A stretch of DNA of 64,000 nt from Camarhynchus parvulus (taxonomy: Eukaryota; Chordata; Aves; Passeriformes; Thraupidae), in contig NC_044581.1 in NCBI RefSeq assembly GCF_901933205.1, positions 13,977,501-14,041,500 of the forward strand, given 5' to 3'. Shown here piece by piece: positions 24,061 through 37,680 of the stretch (positions are counted from its first letter, which is position 1; each line of letters opens with the position of its first letter). The position numbers and the translations under genes are program-made. Under the pieces are notes generated by a model. The model had not been told where the DNA came from. It searched no databases and saw only the letters and a program-made list of their open reading frames with translations.

Positions 24061-25442
24061 ACACCTTGGAGGGCTTCACGTGTTTTTTCATTGCTATTCT
24101 CAGGAGGTGATTTTTGAGCTGTGTAATAATACTTAGAAGAGATAATACTTCTTTGCTTCTAAGATAATACGTGCTCTTTATTATTCTGTTTCTTGTGCGC
24201 TGCATGATTTTTGCCCCTTTTTGTTTCTTCTTTTCGCTTTTCCTTAGCTTACTAATTTAATATTTTTTTCTTCTTTTGGTCTTTGGTAGCTCTGGACCAG
24301 TTTCAAGTTGGGAAAAAACTAAATTTTTTTTGCTTGTTGGTTGAGGGATAGATTTTACGTACAGTTTGAGAATGCAAAACGTGTTTGACAACAACCGAAT
24401 CCTCTGGAGGGGCTGTTCTGGGGTGGGGGTTAATTGCAAGGGGACAGTAAATATTTCACATAAATACATCATATGGATATATCATTCTGGGCTAAAGGAG
24501 AGAACAACTCTTCCACTAATGACCAGAGCAAATAAATAAATATCTGTTGAGTTTTTTGTTGTTTTATTTTAGTTACGGATTTTTTTCCTCAAATCTATTT
24601 TGCTTTATTATAGCAGTCTTATGCTTGACTTGTTACAGCTTCCAGTGGTAAGATTTAGTTTGGTACCGGTGAACGCTGATGGATGCATACCTGCTCCAGT
24701 CAACCCTTTTAACCAGTTCAAGCTCCTGAAAATTCCCCAAAATGCAGGATAAACTTGACACAGAGATGTGTTGGAAGACATTTAGTCTGAACCATCCTCT
24801 AGAAATCTCACAACAATTTCCCAGCTACCCAGCCCAGTCCATTCCTGCAAGGCTGTGAAGCTTTAGTGGTTCATACTGGCTCTATGAAGAACTATTCTTT
24901 TGAAATTCAGATCTTCCTAATGATATTGCTACTAAATTATTTTATGATTATGCATTAAAACTTCCCCCATCTTTGTAGAATGGTTGTTTAAGGACTGGCC
25001 TTATTAAGATTTATTTAAAGAGTTGACTTTTTCATTTTCTTTTTAACTGTTAACTGTACTGAAATATGGTGGTTCTAATTAGGTGGGATGGATCATTCCA
25101 GTCCCAGTACTATTGATCTATAATTTATTTCTTTCCCAGCACATTTGTGACATCTAAGCCTCAGCAGATAATGATTTACCCAACTCAGTTCACTGTTCTG
25201 TTGGTAACTGTAGTCACTGGTGATGCACTAATTAAAGGACACCATAACAATATTCTGGAGCAAAGGTAATTTGTAGAAACTGGGGGGGCTAACACTCAAT
25301 AGATAGGTGGGAATAAACAGTATTCAGGTTGAGAGGGTAAAAAACTGGGAAGGCCCTTTTAACAGCACAAGTTTTATAATCATCATTTAGGAGGAAAAGA
25401 GCTACGGAAGTATGATATTTTCAATTTTGAACAGATTATGGA
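24061..25442. other. Intergenic, no gene seen
   Basis: AT-rich DNA upstream of the UQCRFS1 CpG island. There is no sign of a divergent coding exon on the plus strand. Confidence 0.65.
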
Positions 25443-25790
25443 ATTATGATCGTAGAGTCAGGATGTGCTGAATTGGAAGGGACCCATCGGATCATTGAGT
25501 CCTGGCCCTGCACAGGACACCCCGAGAGTCCCACTGTGTGCCTGGGGGGTTCTCCAAGGGCTGGTTGGGCTCAGCCAGGCTTGGAGCTGTGCCAGTGCCC
25601 TGAGCAGCTGTTCCAGAGCCCAGCCACCCCCTGGCTGCCCAGCTTTTCCTGCTCTCCAACCCAAACCTCCCCAGGGTCAGCTCCCAGCCATTCCTCAAGT
25701 CTTGAGTCACGAGAGTGAAAAGAGCTGGTCCTGCCCTTCTGCTTCTCCCTGTGAGAGCTCCCACCAGAGACCTGATCCCAGCTGAACAGG
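25443..25790 (-). mobile_element. CR1 LINE 3' fragment, reverse orientation
   Basis: Diagnostic CR1 blocks occur in reverse-complement order: TTGGAAGGGACCCATCGGAT, CCTGGCCCTGCACAGGACAC, CAGGCTTGGAGCTGTGCCAG, CTGTTCCAGAGCCCAGCCAC and CCAACCCAAACCTCCCC. About 350 bp of the 3' region is kept. It appears to be a different subfamily from the copy at 26.1 kb. Open frames of 68-106 codons on either strand are fortuitous. Confidence 0.88.
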
Positions 25791-25889
25791 TGCTGGTACA
25801 GCTAAAGGAGATATTTTGTGGTTCACATGAAAGTGAGGATTTAGGCTAATATTTATAAAAGGGTTTTTTAACTGGTGTGGGGTTTGGGG

Positions 25890-25906
25890 TTTTTTTTTTT
25901 TTTTTT
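25890..25906. repeat. Poly-T tract after a GGTTTGGGG motif
   Basis: Seventeen T follow GTGGGGTTTGGGG. Similar G/T tracts occur near 10130-10160, 33250-33275, 39113-39175 and 59790-59880. An A14 run is at 27902-27915. Confidence 0.8.
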
Positions 25907-26113
25907 GGTGGAGTTTTTTTAAGGATTCTGAGTTTTGGCAATGATGCCAGTTTTGAATTTGCTAACCCAGCTCAGCTATTTGGCAGATATGGCCTCATAC
26001 TAAATGATACATTATTCTGATTGGGGGGCTGTTCTGAGAGATGTTTGGCAAAGTTTGCTTGCTACTTGTGGAACAAATTTTGACAAAATGAGGTACTGTG
26101 ATGGAACAGTAGT

Positions 26114-26374
26114 TATAGGACAAGAAGAAATGGAAAATTGAAAGAGGGGGAATACAGGTTAGATACCAGGGAGAAATTCCGTACTGTGAGAGTGGTGAGA
26201 CATCAAAACAGTTGTCCAGGGAGGCTGTGGATGCCTCAAGCCTTGAAATGTCCAAGGCCAGGTTGGAAGGAGTTGGAGCAGCCTGGTCTAGTGGGAGGTG
26301 TCCCTGACCATGGCAGATGGAGCAAGATGATCTTTAAGGTCCTTTCCAATTCATTAGCATTCGTTCTATGATTA
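26114..26374 (+). mobile_element. CR1 LINE 3' fragment
   Basis: Plus-orientation CR1. It contains AGGTTAGATACCAGGGAGAA, the TACTGTGAGAGTGGTGAGAC block, GTCCAAGGCCAGGTTGGAAG, CTGGTCTAGTGGGAGGTGTC, GATCTTTAAGGTCCTTTCC and a decayed ATTCGTTCTATGATT tail. It is 5'-truncated and about 260 bp long. It lies back to back with the minus-oriented copy 320 bp to its left. Confidence 0.9.
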
Positions 26375-28149
26375 TTTGGGAAAGAACAGTTGTAAATTTT
26401 TTAAATACTTCAATCTGAATTCAAATTCCAGTGTGGTTAGAACACAAATAAAACATTAAAATATTACAGCAAAAAGGAACTACATTCTGTTATCAGAGTT
26501 CAAAAAAAGAATAATTTTAATTTTAAAATGACTAAGCAAATTCTGGTGTGTAGGTGTTTCTTTGAGAACTGTTGTTCAGCTTGTATTACTGAGCATCAAT
26601 ACTGAGCATTTGCCAGCCAAACATGAAAGTAAAATGCCAGCATGTCATTGTGTAACCCATCCAAACAGATCTCTGTGATTGTTTTTGTGCATTCATACAA
26701 GCATTAGCCTCATGTAAATTTATGCTGCTTAATGTTTCTGTCCTCCTAAAGTTAAAAGTTCATTTGCATCAATACAAAAGCTGTAAGATGTCAGGGCTGC
26801 AGCATTATGAAGTAGATGAAAAGTATTGTAATGCTTTTGGGTATGTGCAGTGCCTTTCTCCATGCAGAGTTCATTCTGTGTTTGTTTTCTTTAGAGATAA
26901 ACTGCAGATCTTGGATGGCTTTTTGCTAAAATGTTGGTCACCCCAGGCAATTTGATTTCACCAGAAAGTTATCTTTGAGTTCTTTGCCATCTTGCATCAT
27001 TTTTGTGCCCTGAAAACTCAGTGCTACTAAACTTGAGACTTCAGGGCTTACATTTGCTTCTTGGATCTGAATTGTTGATCATTTTTTTTTATCCCTGAAT
27101 AAGCTTGTTCAGAAATAAAAAGCCAAGAAAACAAGCAAACCACCAAACTTTACCTGTGGAGCATTGTTAGTGCAGCAGTCATTCTGCATCAAGTGCTTAG
27201 ATAAGTGCACCCTACTCTGAGAGCAGCTCCAAATGTCTGCAGTGGTTCCTTTGCAGAATTAATGTCCATTACAGTGATTTTGGTCTCGTGCTGTGGCACT
27301 GGGGAAGCTGTCATACACATTTGAAGATAGATTTGTGTATGCAATACAGTTTGTTTAAGGTTAATATTATGGAGCCCCTTTAATAGTTTGACTTTCCTTG
27401 AAGGTTCTTTCAAGTTGGTCTATCACTTTGAAAAGTCACAGGGTGTGATCTGAAGGAATATATATGAAATGTGAGGAATGAAAATGGACAGTAAAAATGA
27501 GGAGAAAAATATCTAGGAGTATTTGATTGGTCAAACATTTCTCTCCTGCTACTCAAATTAGTAGAAATCATGACACCTCAGTGCTACAGTCTAATCTAAA
27601 TTCAGGTCTTTTTCAGTCAAGGAAGAAGTAAGTTCAAGTATCATGAGGGAAGAAGAGATGTGCTGTCAGCTTTTTACTGCTCTTTCTGTTAATGCAGGGC
27701 TGATCAGCAGGTGTTCACAGGCTCAGCAGCCATCTTATTCTAGATCTCTTACAGCCCTGCTCAATAAGGCCAAGATGAAATTGCCTGCAGCAGAAGGGCA
27801 ATGGAATATCTGTTTCTGACAGACTTGCACTCAACATTTGGTGTATAAAATATTAAAATAAGGGATACATACAATGAAAGCATACTTCTCTACTCTGCAC
27901 CAAAAAAAAAAAAAATCTCAAAGCAAGCACGTGAAGCCTTCCATTGGGCAGAAAGAATGAGATTTTCTGAGTCAGTTGTAGAGAGGGAAGAAAAAAAATC
28001 ATTGAAGGAATTTAAATTAAAAGACCAAGCCTAAGATCTAAGATTACTTCAAAGATTTACATAATTGTGGGATGGACAAAAAGAGTCTTATATATGTGAA
28101 ATTGATAGGAGCTGCTCACACAAATGAGAAATGGCACCAAAAGGTGTCT

Positions 28150-28258
28150 GACCAAGCAGAAGCCAAAGGCTAGATGAGAAGTGCCTGGGGCAGCATCAAA
28201 GGCTGCTCAGCAAGGCAGCAGCTAAAGCCTAAATGAAGTTGCCTGGAGCATCATCAAA
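28150..28258. repeat. Imperfect tandem duplication, about 58 bp period
   Basis: AAGCAGAAGCCAAAGGCTAG...GTGCCTGGGGCAGCATCAAA recurs as AGCAGCTAAAGCCTAAATGA...TTGCCTGGAGCATCATCAAA about 58 bp later, with several substitutions and small indels. Confidence 0.65.
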
Positions 28259-28698
28259 ATGTCAGTTTGAGGGAGAATATTTTCTCCCTTCCTCTTGTTT
28301 TCTCTCTTACCTTTCATGAAAAATCCCTGACATTTCTTGAAGGGCATGTGTTTGACTCCTGTCTGGCTTCCACTATTATATATTTGCTTTTTATGGCACC
28401 TGAAGATGGAAACAAAACTTTTTGGCTTCCTGACCATCTTTGACTAAAATCTGAAAGGCTGAACAAAGGAGAATCCTGGCTTATTGTGCTTTGTTTATGT
28501 ATTTCTTGCAATTAATGCATTTGAAGAACTCCATCTTGTGTCTGGTGCCCAGCTGGCAATGTTTGTGGGGCTGGGAACAAGAAATTCACCCCAGAGCTGT
28601 GCACAGGAAGGGATGAGGAGTTAGTGCCACTTCCCAGTGTGCTGAATGTCACTGCCCTGCCTTTGGTTGGTGAAACCCCAGGTGTTGTTTAAAGCTTT

Positions 28699-28719
28699 AG
28701 CTGTACATGCTGTACAGCT
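28699..28719. repeat. Perfect inverted repeat, 9-bp arms
   Basis: AGCTGTACA and TGTACAGCT are separated by three bases (TGC). Confidence 0.8.
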
Positions 28720-29497
28720 CACTCTTCTGAGATTGATAGCAGGTCTCTCACAGTTGCACAGTTAAGCACAAAGCTTACAGAAATAGAATATTTATGATGT
28801 TTCAGAGGGCCATAAATTGTTTTTTCAGAATAACCATCTTCCTAGGATTACAAAGCAGAAGCAGGGAGGGGAATAGTAGCACCTGAGCTAAGCTTGCTGC
28901 TTGATGCAGGGCCAATCTCACCTGCTACTGTGTGTGCAGATATGCCCCTGTGAAACCTCAGTGAAGTGGCAGAATAAGGAGGTCAACACTTAAGAAGTGA
29001 CAAAGGAAATCACTTTGTCTCAATTTTATGGTGTACAGTACAGATCTTGACCATTGTTATGCTCTCCTGTAAGCCTTTCTCTGATGCAAGGTTGCTGAAC
29101 CTTGGCTTCAAACTGCCTTTACACCAGCATAAAGCAGATAATGGCAAAGGAAGAGCTTTTTTGTAATGCTTGGAGCTGTTGGCAATCCAGAGCCACGCCG
29201 TTAAGAGCTAATGCAATCTAAGTGTCCTCATGTCATAACTTTGTCCCTTTTCTCTCCCTCACAATTGCTGTGCAGAGGCTTTGCCTGGAGCCTTTTCCCA
29301 GCTGGATGCTGCTGTGGAATGGAGCTGGTTCTCCAGGAACCTGTGCCATGTTGCAGTGTGCATTCCTGCATCACTGACCTGCATTGCTGCAGGTCTGTGC
29401 TGCTGCAGGGGAAAGCAGCACTTTGAAACCACCCTGCTGACAACCAAGATCTGGGCCTGCTCTCCCACTGCAACTTGAGCTCTGGGTATAATATATA

Positions 29498-29523
29498 TTA
29501 CCCTTATCTGGTGATAAGGGTAA
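29498..29523. repeat. Perfect inverted repeat, 11-bp arms, with paired GATA motifs
   Basis: TTACCCTTATC and GATAAGGGTAA are separated by TGGT. The arms hold convergent GATA-factor sites (TTATC and GATAA). A 12-bp palindrome, TAATATATATTA, overlaps the left edge at 29489-29500. Confidence 0.85.
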
Positions 29524-32500
29524 CCTGTGCCTGCACTGAGCTAACTGCCCACTGTCTTCATTACCTAAATCATCTTAGTGCTAGTTTTAAGCACCTGCTT
29601 CATCTGTAGGTTGTGGAAACTTCCCTATAATGCAAAAGATTTTTTTAATCATCTAGTGTTTTTTTGTGCGTATGGTACCTTGATTTTCTGTCCTTTACAT
29701 AGAAAGAATAAATAAAAGCCTTTTCCTCTCTTTTTGTGCTTAGTTATGAGAATAATTTTGCTACTGAGGCTGCTCCTAATGGCTCCCAGTGGAGTTACTC
29801 CAAGTTTTTAGATTGGTTATATTTCATATTTTCATACTTTTAGTGACCCTTGGTGCAAAAAGTAGACATATACTAATGAAATCTGCTGAGGCAGACTTAC
29901 AAAGCATTCTTTACTGAGTGAAAAATCAGAATAAAATATGGAAAGAATTAGAAAACTTTTTTAAAGTTAGGGTGAAACTGAGTATTATGAAATACAAGAA
30001 TGTTTAAAGATTCACGCCAAATGTTTCTATCACAAATTTCAGCTTTTTCATCACAAGTGATAGGAAAAGAAGGTCCAGCTATGTGTTGGGTGATCAAAGC
30101 ATAATGGTGCGCTGTGTGTGTTAAATAGGTAGGGGGATACTGGGATTTTAACTTTGAGATTTTCAGCAGATACAGGAAATAGTAATTTTATCATACAGCG
30201 CCCCTGCCCATGGAAGTAGATAGTTCTTCCTGAGTCACTGAATGTGTAAATATTTTTCTCAATTTGACCAATTTACTCTTCCAAACAGTTTAGAAAGTAT
30301 CTCTCTGTGGGTCAGTCTCAGGGATGTCAGATGATAATCTGGGTTGTTGCAAATTGCTGGGGAATGCTTGTTCAGTTAAATAAACAGCTAATCTGAACTG
30401 AGCAGTGCAGCCTAGAGCAAATACACTGATTTCAGTTCTTGAAACACATCCCTGTGTATTTAGCAAAGGAAGTCAATGTGAATAAAAATGCAGATTACGC
30501 TTCAAAGCTCATTCAGAAATAGCTAATTGCAGAGGGTTTATACTTTTCTTGAGCCAGCTATGTGGATTAGTTTAATGATATTGATGTGGGGTTGTCTGAG
30601 AAGAAAGGTGCAAAAAGGGTGATTTTTGCAGTGCTTATGTGAATGCCTGTTTATAATTTTGTCCCCTGCATTGCTGTCAGTGGTAACTCTTTGTGTCTTA
30701 TTAAGCTATAAATTATTATCATTAAACAATAATATTAGCTAGAATATGGAGGCCTGGTACTGCCTTTCAATTCATTAGCTCATTTTTTTCATATACTGCT
30801 GCAGGCTCTTCATTTTTCTTTATTTTTTTCACTTTAGTTATTTCAGTAATGCTGAACAGTGGTGAAGTGTGTCATGGCATTGTGGTGAAGATGCATTTTG
30901 TGAAGGAATTTGAAATTTTCCCTTGTTTACTGAGGTCTGAAAAGACAGAAGAAAATACATTATAAAAGGGTCTTGTTTCCAGTGTCCTTCTCGAATTCTG
31001 TGTCATGTTTAAAAGAAATATATTGCTGCCTGTCCTTAAAATTAAAGAGCTTAAAGAGGTGCCAGAGGACCAGGTGATCGTTGGCAGGCAGTTTACAGCC
31101 CAGAATGGAAGCAGTGTAAGCTCAGAGCTCTCAGTTCCACTAATCCCAGGCAGATTGGTTCCTTTGCCATCATTAGTTTAAGTGGGGCACATACAAAATC
31201 TTTACAAAACTAACACAACTTTCTTTACTGTCAAGAATAACATGAAAAGAATGCCATGAAGGTAGTGTAGCAGGCCAAGCAGTAAGTTATTTGTAACCTA
31301 AATTTAAAAACAGAATATGTCAGAACTCAGAAGTTGTCTTGTGTTCTGTCTCAGCTCGCTTAATCTGTTGCCAGACACAGCAAAGAAAACTTGGGCCTCT
31401 AAAATACTGATTTGTATTTTCAGAATTTCACTCCAGGTACACTATAAAGCAGAAAAGTTTTTAAACGCATGAACGGGGTGATTCTGTTTGGTTCTTTAAC
31501 ACAACAACATAGGCTTCACTGAAATGCCTTTCTCAGGTTTGTCTGTGCAGGAAAATTGACCTCAGTGCTGGAATGCATCCCCAGAGTAAGGTACAGCTCC
31601 CAGTGGTCTCTTAGAGTGGATTTGTCTGCCACGCTGGGGACAGTTCTGACACTCAGTCTGCTGCTACAGGTTGACTTCTGTCCACAAGGTCACATCCATG
31701 AGGTAAGAACTGTGAGAAAAGAGGAGGTCAGTTCAGCTCTCAGAGCAGACTCCTTTGATAATAAAAGCCACTTTAGCCTGGAGTAATGAATAAATTAGTT
31801 ATTTAAGAAACAAGACTGCTGGCACAAAGTCAGCGTTGGTTCATAAAGCAATGAGGGCCCATGAGTGACATTTTCTAAGAAAAGGGCTTGCCTGTTATGG
31901 CATGAACAGTTAAAACAGGCAGAACATGAGTCTGAGTGCAACAGAAGGGATGCTGAGAAACTGGAATAAAACCATGGATCCTGTAGAACATACTAACCAG
32001 GTTGCATAGGAAAATGCTTATGGCACCAAAGGGACTGAAAGGAAAATAAAGCAATGTATTCTGATTACACTGTTGAAATCAGTAAAATCACCCTGGTTCC
32101 ACAACAGCCTTGTCCTTTGTTCGAAGAAACAAACCCCCATTACTTCATTTCTAAAAGTTTAGTAAAGAAGGAAATAATGGACAGGGGAGAACTTCCAAAT
32201 CTTAGAATTCCAGGGGTGTGATCTGAAGCAGATCTTGGGGAAATGGAAGTGATGAGAATGTGTTTGTGCTCAGCAGCATATCCCAGGATTAAAAGTGGCT
32301 GCATTTCTAGGGTTGATGCTGTTCTTCAAAGTGAAAGATGATTATTGAGAAAAGTTTCTGTGTGGTTTGCGGACTCTTTTCTTGGGTGTCTGACACAAGG
32401 CATTTTTTATTTGTTACAATAACTTTTATTTATTTGTAGAAACAGATGAACTGTCTCTATACTGAATTTATTCTCTGGCAGAAGCTTCAGCACAGTGTAG

Positions 32501-35500
32501 TAGTTACACTATCATGTCCAAATTTACTTTCCCAAACAGAGAATGAATAGACAAAAATAATGTTAGAGTTCAAAGCTATTTTTGCACTTTATATAAAACA
32601 TAGGGAATACTAGATCACTGATTCACATTTTCAAGGCAGTTCTGGACTGGCTTTTTTCAATACTCTGCTTCATAGCAGAACAGGTTATAAATCATTTTAT
32701 GGATGTTTATGCGCTCTCCCTTGTGCTCCATGTAATAAATATGCAGGACTGAGAAGCTGAGATTTTTTTCAAGAGATTTTATGTGTGGTTTTTTTCATAT
32801 TTGTTAAATTAAAGGGTGGGAAATTAAAAAGGATGAATTTACTTGCAGTTCTGTAGGTGATCAATTTATTTGCTGGATTTAGGATCCTGTACTTCTATGA
32901 ATGTATTAACTCTGAGGGGATGGACAGCTGAATTGGGATTAACTGGAGTTTTAGTATTTTGGAGAGCAGGCTGTGGTCTCTGTTTTCATGTTCATCTCTG
33001 TGTAACCTTGGGGATAGTTCTTTCTCTTTTATGTTTACTTCTCTTTTTTCCCCTTCTTTCTAATTTTTTAAAAATTTTAAGTGGGATTTTTGTTTTGTGT
33101 ATTGAAATAAAAACTGAAGACCTCAACAGGAAAATTTAGCCTTCCATCTCCCTGTGCTTTAATTTCCTAGGAGAACTTCTGCTGGAAAAGTATGACCTGG
33201 TATAAATTCATTCTACAGAGCACTCAGGTCTTTAAGATGCTTCTTAGTTTGTTTTTTGGGGTTTTTTTTGGTTAATGCTGATTAATAATTGATCTCTCTT
33301 ATCTACCATGACTTCCCTTTCCAGGAGGCAAAAAGTGATTTGACATATTACTTTTTAAAAAAGCTTAAATTAATGAACACAGTAAATGTAGGCACACTGG
33401 TAAGCAGCATCCTGACCTAAAGAAGCAATTAAAAATAAATCATCCATCTCTAAGAAAGATAAAAATAATACTTGGTAAGAGTTGTTTCCGCAGCTTGAAA
33501 GCAAGAATAAATTTCTTAAAGCAAAATGAATGCTATAAGCACTTATTTTTGTGGGTAGAAAGAAGAGCCTAAAAATACTTAATACACCAAAAAAACAAGA
33601 GCAAAGGCTGAAGTAGCATAATCCTTTCATCTTCAAAATATGGAAATGGGAAGGAATAGAGAAGGGAAATAGATCTTTAAATATTGAAATTCATTCTCTT
33701 AAAGGAATTGCTCTGAACAGCACATTGACAGTGCTGGTGCTGGCAGGAAAATCTGCCTGTGGGAGCACAGAATGAAAACTGCCCAGCTGGGCTGTGGAAA
33801 TCACTTTTCCTTGACAAGTGCCCATCAGATTTACACAGCAGCATACAAACAGGGTGTGGGCGTCCTGTGCCCTTCCAGCACAGGGGCAGCCAGATCTTGA
33901 CTCTCATGGCTGAGCTGAAATCTGTATTCCCTTCCTATTGCAGCTGCTGGGTCACCACAGTGCATGATTTTAGGGCCAGACCCAGCTCTCACTGAAGTCT
34001 GCTTTTTGCTTTAGTAGCAAGTGAATTGGGGCAGCCATAGTTACATATGATCCCTGTCAAAAATGTATCTGTCTCAGTTACTAGTGATGTCCTTTCGGGT
34101 TGTAAAATAATTTGGGGCTGTCGTGGAGCCTATAAATAGCAGATTGCATTGCCATGGCAATTCTTTTTTTATGCCTAAAGGAACGGTGTCAGCCTCAGAG
34201 CCACAGCCAGCTTGGAAATGAAGTGGCACCTGAGCTGGTCAGGAGGAAAGGAACAGGCTGTTTGTTGGAAGCACTAAAGGATGGAGTTCAAGGCAGCAGG
34301 TCAAGGATGAAATCCTGGCACTGTTGAGTTCAATGAGCTGTGTGGTGACTTAATTGGAGGCAGAATTTCACTTGAGATTTCCCTGAATAAGGGAAATTCT
34401 TTGAACATTTGACGTGTGTCCACCCTCTTGTCATCTTTCCCTCATTCTTCTCCCTCCTCTTGGCATTTCAATATTAGAAATTGTTGGATAATTTATCAGT
34501 TCCTTTTGAAGCATGAGAAAACCTGGCAGAGGGTCCAGAGTTGAAAGTAACTCATCCTACCGGAGTTTGAGATCCGTGCTAATCATGAGTTTTGAGTAGA
34601 GGTGATTTCCCCTTCAAATGGCTGCTCAGAGTCCTCCTGTGGCTGCATGGGCAGGGCAAGCCCACGAGCCTGGGGACAAAGGGCAGCAAGGGCAGAGTCA
34701 GCCAGGGCAATCCAGTGACTCCAACGAGCTGTGTGGGAACTCAGCCTCTCTTTGATTGCAATATCACCTCTAAAAATGCCACAGAAACTGAGGTGAGCAT
34801 GTACTTGATACAAAGACCCCATCCCTTGCAAGGGAGTTCTGACAAGTAGCAGAGAACAATATATGACTTCAGGGAATTATTTTCATTTTCCAGTTCCCCG
34901 TGGATTTGCTTGAATGGCTACAGAATTACAGATTGAAGTTTAGTCAAAGACAACTGTCAGTTACATTGTCTCAATATTCATATTGAAGATTTTAAGTGGC
35001 TCACAAAATGCTTTTTACATTTTTAAATTACTTCATGAGTATGGATCAATCAGCAAAATATAGCAGTAATGAGTTCCTTTTAATAGCAAAGAGCTTGCTA
35101 ATTACCATGCTGATTATATGAACCAAGTTTTTAGCCAACAAAAAAGCTCCTGCAGGCAATGTCCTTCCACCTGCTGAGGGGCTGGCAATTCTCATTAAAA
35201 AATAAGAGGAAATAATTATTCTTTTTAGTCTGTTTCAAATCTTAGGCAAAAAAAAAGTGTGCTCACTCACTTTCTATGCGTGACATCATCTGAAATTAGT
35301 AGATGCTTTCACGGGTATGTGAAAAGAAAAATTTAAAAATAGCTGCCCACAAAACCCATCCTTTTCCAATTCCAAAGGAGGGCCTTCCAGGGCTGAGGAT
35401 TCATCTGGGGCTGCCTGTGAGCAGGTGTCCCTTTGGGCAGGATGTGGGTTTGGTTCCTGCCAGCACCAGGGATGAATTCTGGGCATGGGGAGCTGCCAGC

Positions 35501-37622
35501 CCTGCCCAGGCTGCCCAGGGGCTCTGGGGGGTGGCAGCAGCTCAGCCTCGCAGCCCCAGGGCTCCCCACACTCTCACAAGATGAATTCTCTTGGAGGCAG
35601 CACTAGCTGGGCTGAAATCAAACTCCAAATGAGCTTTTGAGATGAGCTCTGGGTTCTCGACTATTGCAGAGCCAGGGATGGGCTGTGGGTCATGGAGTTA
35701 GGATGGAGTTTGGGAAATCTGTGGGTACGAGGGCAGCTTGGGTAAATTACTTTGTGTCTCATCTGGAATGTTCCTTGTTAATACAGGAAAAATCATGAGG
35801 TGCTTAGTGGCTGGGGCTGAGCAAGGTAATCAGGCAGGCTTTAGGCAGAAAGGAGCACAGGAAAGCAAGTCTGAAGGCTTTCTTCTTATTTTTGTCCTGT
35901 ATTCTAAAATTCCTTATTTTTCAAAGGAAAAAATTAATTCTAGCAGATGCTTAAACCTTTCTTACTTTAATTTGGAAGAAGAGAGAGGGAGCTGTGAAAT
36001 GTCCCTTGGGACTCCTGCCCGATCTAGACCTGGGAGTCCATGCATCCATGGCACTAATGCAGCCCTGTTACCTCCTGAAATAATTCCTCCCTCTTGGATT
36101 TATGGCTACCACAGATTAGATTGTTAATGCTATGCAAATAGTACTAGTCAAAAGGTTCATTTCCACAGTTTATTTCTCTTTCTATGGAACTTCTAATGCA
36201 GTGAACCTTATTTTTGAATCAAGGTGGGTTTATTTGGTTGTGGTTTAGATGGAAAAGGTTTATAAAACATAATTCAGATTCTGTAAGCAAGGATGTTGGA
36301 GATGGTGCTGAACATTTAGCAATAACAGCTGGCACAAATCCTAATTTCATCTTGGAAAATCACAGGTGACAATGTTACTGAACATTCACCATCTCATTTT
36401 AAATCCGGGCGTGTGCTCAGCCTTGCTTCTTGAGGATAATTGTATCAGAAACTGAAATCCTTCCTTGTGCTCCAAGCAGAGTCCAGGGTGTGTACAATTC
36501 TTGCTCCTAAAAATATCATATTGATAGCTTAACCTTGGGTGGGAAACAACATGGATTGCTTTTTCCACAGATTTTGTTTTCTTCTGTGGGTGAAGGAAGA
36601 AATTCACTTTTAGCTCCTAGAAAAACAGTATTTTTGTCAGTGGTATAATTCTCTCAAACATATATGAAGGTCTTCTACCTTACTTTTCTCCGTAGAAAAA
36701 TAGATTGTTACCTTTTTCTATTGGAACACTGAAGAAATATTAAATTTTAAAAAGAAAAAAAATAAAGATATGGATATTTCATTTTATTGACACAAAATTG
36801 TTTATTTGAATGTCAATCACTGACTATTACTATTCTTTCACAGAGAAGAACATTTAAGACTTATGTTATTGTGCATTTTATTTAATTTATTTTGCCTGCA
36901 GGTACTAATTTAATTCATTTTCATTGATTTGAGGAATGCATTTGAGCTGAAATAGTGTGCCTAAAGGCATCAGCAAGTGATAGAATAGGACTGTACTTGT
37001 AGTTCAGAAGGAAAAGATAAAAGGAAAAGAAACTTATTTCTGAGGAGAATTAAAAGGGAGGGGAGAAAAGCCCTTTTTAATAATGGTTCATTTTCTTCCT
37101 TTTTAGTACAAAGTGATAAAAGGAAATAAATTCATGTTCCAAGCCTCAGACAAAGTGTAAGGTCATTTATGAGGATGTTATCTTCAAGGGTGAGGAAAAG
37201 TTTGTCAGAAGTTGTTAGTGTTGAAAGTACGGGAAGTGGATTAAAACATCACTAGGCAAAATCAGATTGTCAAGATGACAGAATAAACCTGTACACCTAT
37301 TTTCCAATTTTCATCTCCACATGAAAACACAGCATGATCATGAGTTTCAGTGAAAAGAAACAGAATATATTGGTCAGCAGCCTGGTAGGAGGGGAATCAT
37401 GGTTTTAGAAAGCAGATAAAACAGAAACATATCCCTAAATTAGTGTTCTTTGTAGCAAGAACTGGTTTTTGAACAACATATGTGCAATATTTACTCAGGA
37501 AAACCTCTTTTCCAAAGACATGTGTCTGCCCTGGGAATTGGAGGAGAGTTTCAAGGCTGTTGTGCTGGTTCTGCTGGGGAAATTCAGTGAAGAAAGGGGG
37601 CCAGGGAGCAGCCTGGAAGGGA

Positions 37623-37680
37623 GAGGCTTCCATGAACAAACTGAGGCTTCCGTGAACAAACTGAGGCTTCCATGAACAAA
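37623..37680. repeat. Tandem repeat, about 3 x 20 bp
   Basis: GAGGCTTCCATGAACAAACT repeats nearly three times. The middle copy has CGTGAAC in place of CATGAAC. Confidence 0.9.

Larger units (their letters stand above)
26375..37622. other. Intergenic, no gene seen
   Basis: AT-rich DNA with an imperfect tandem duplication (28.2 kb), two inverted repeats (28.7 and 29.5 kb) and a GC-rich patch at about 35370-35580 of unknown origin. No exon is recognised. Unrecognised old repeats or distal enhancers could be present. Confidence 0.6.

Noticed and set aside
25446..25785. Open frames of 90-106 codons near 25.5 kb
   Set aside because: They lie wholly in a CR1 3' fragment and are not the CR1 reading frame of a functional protein.
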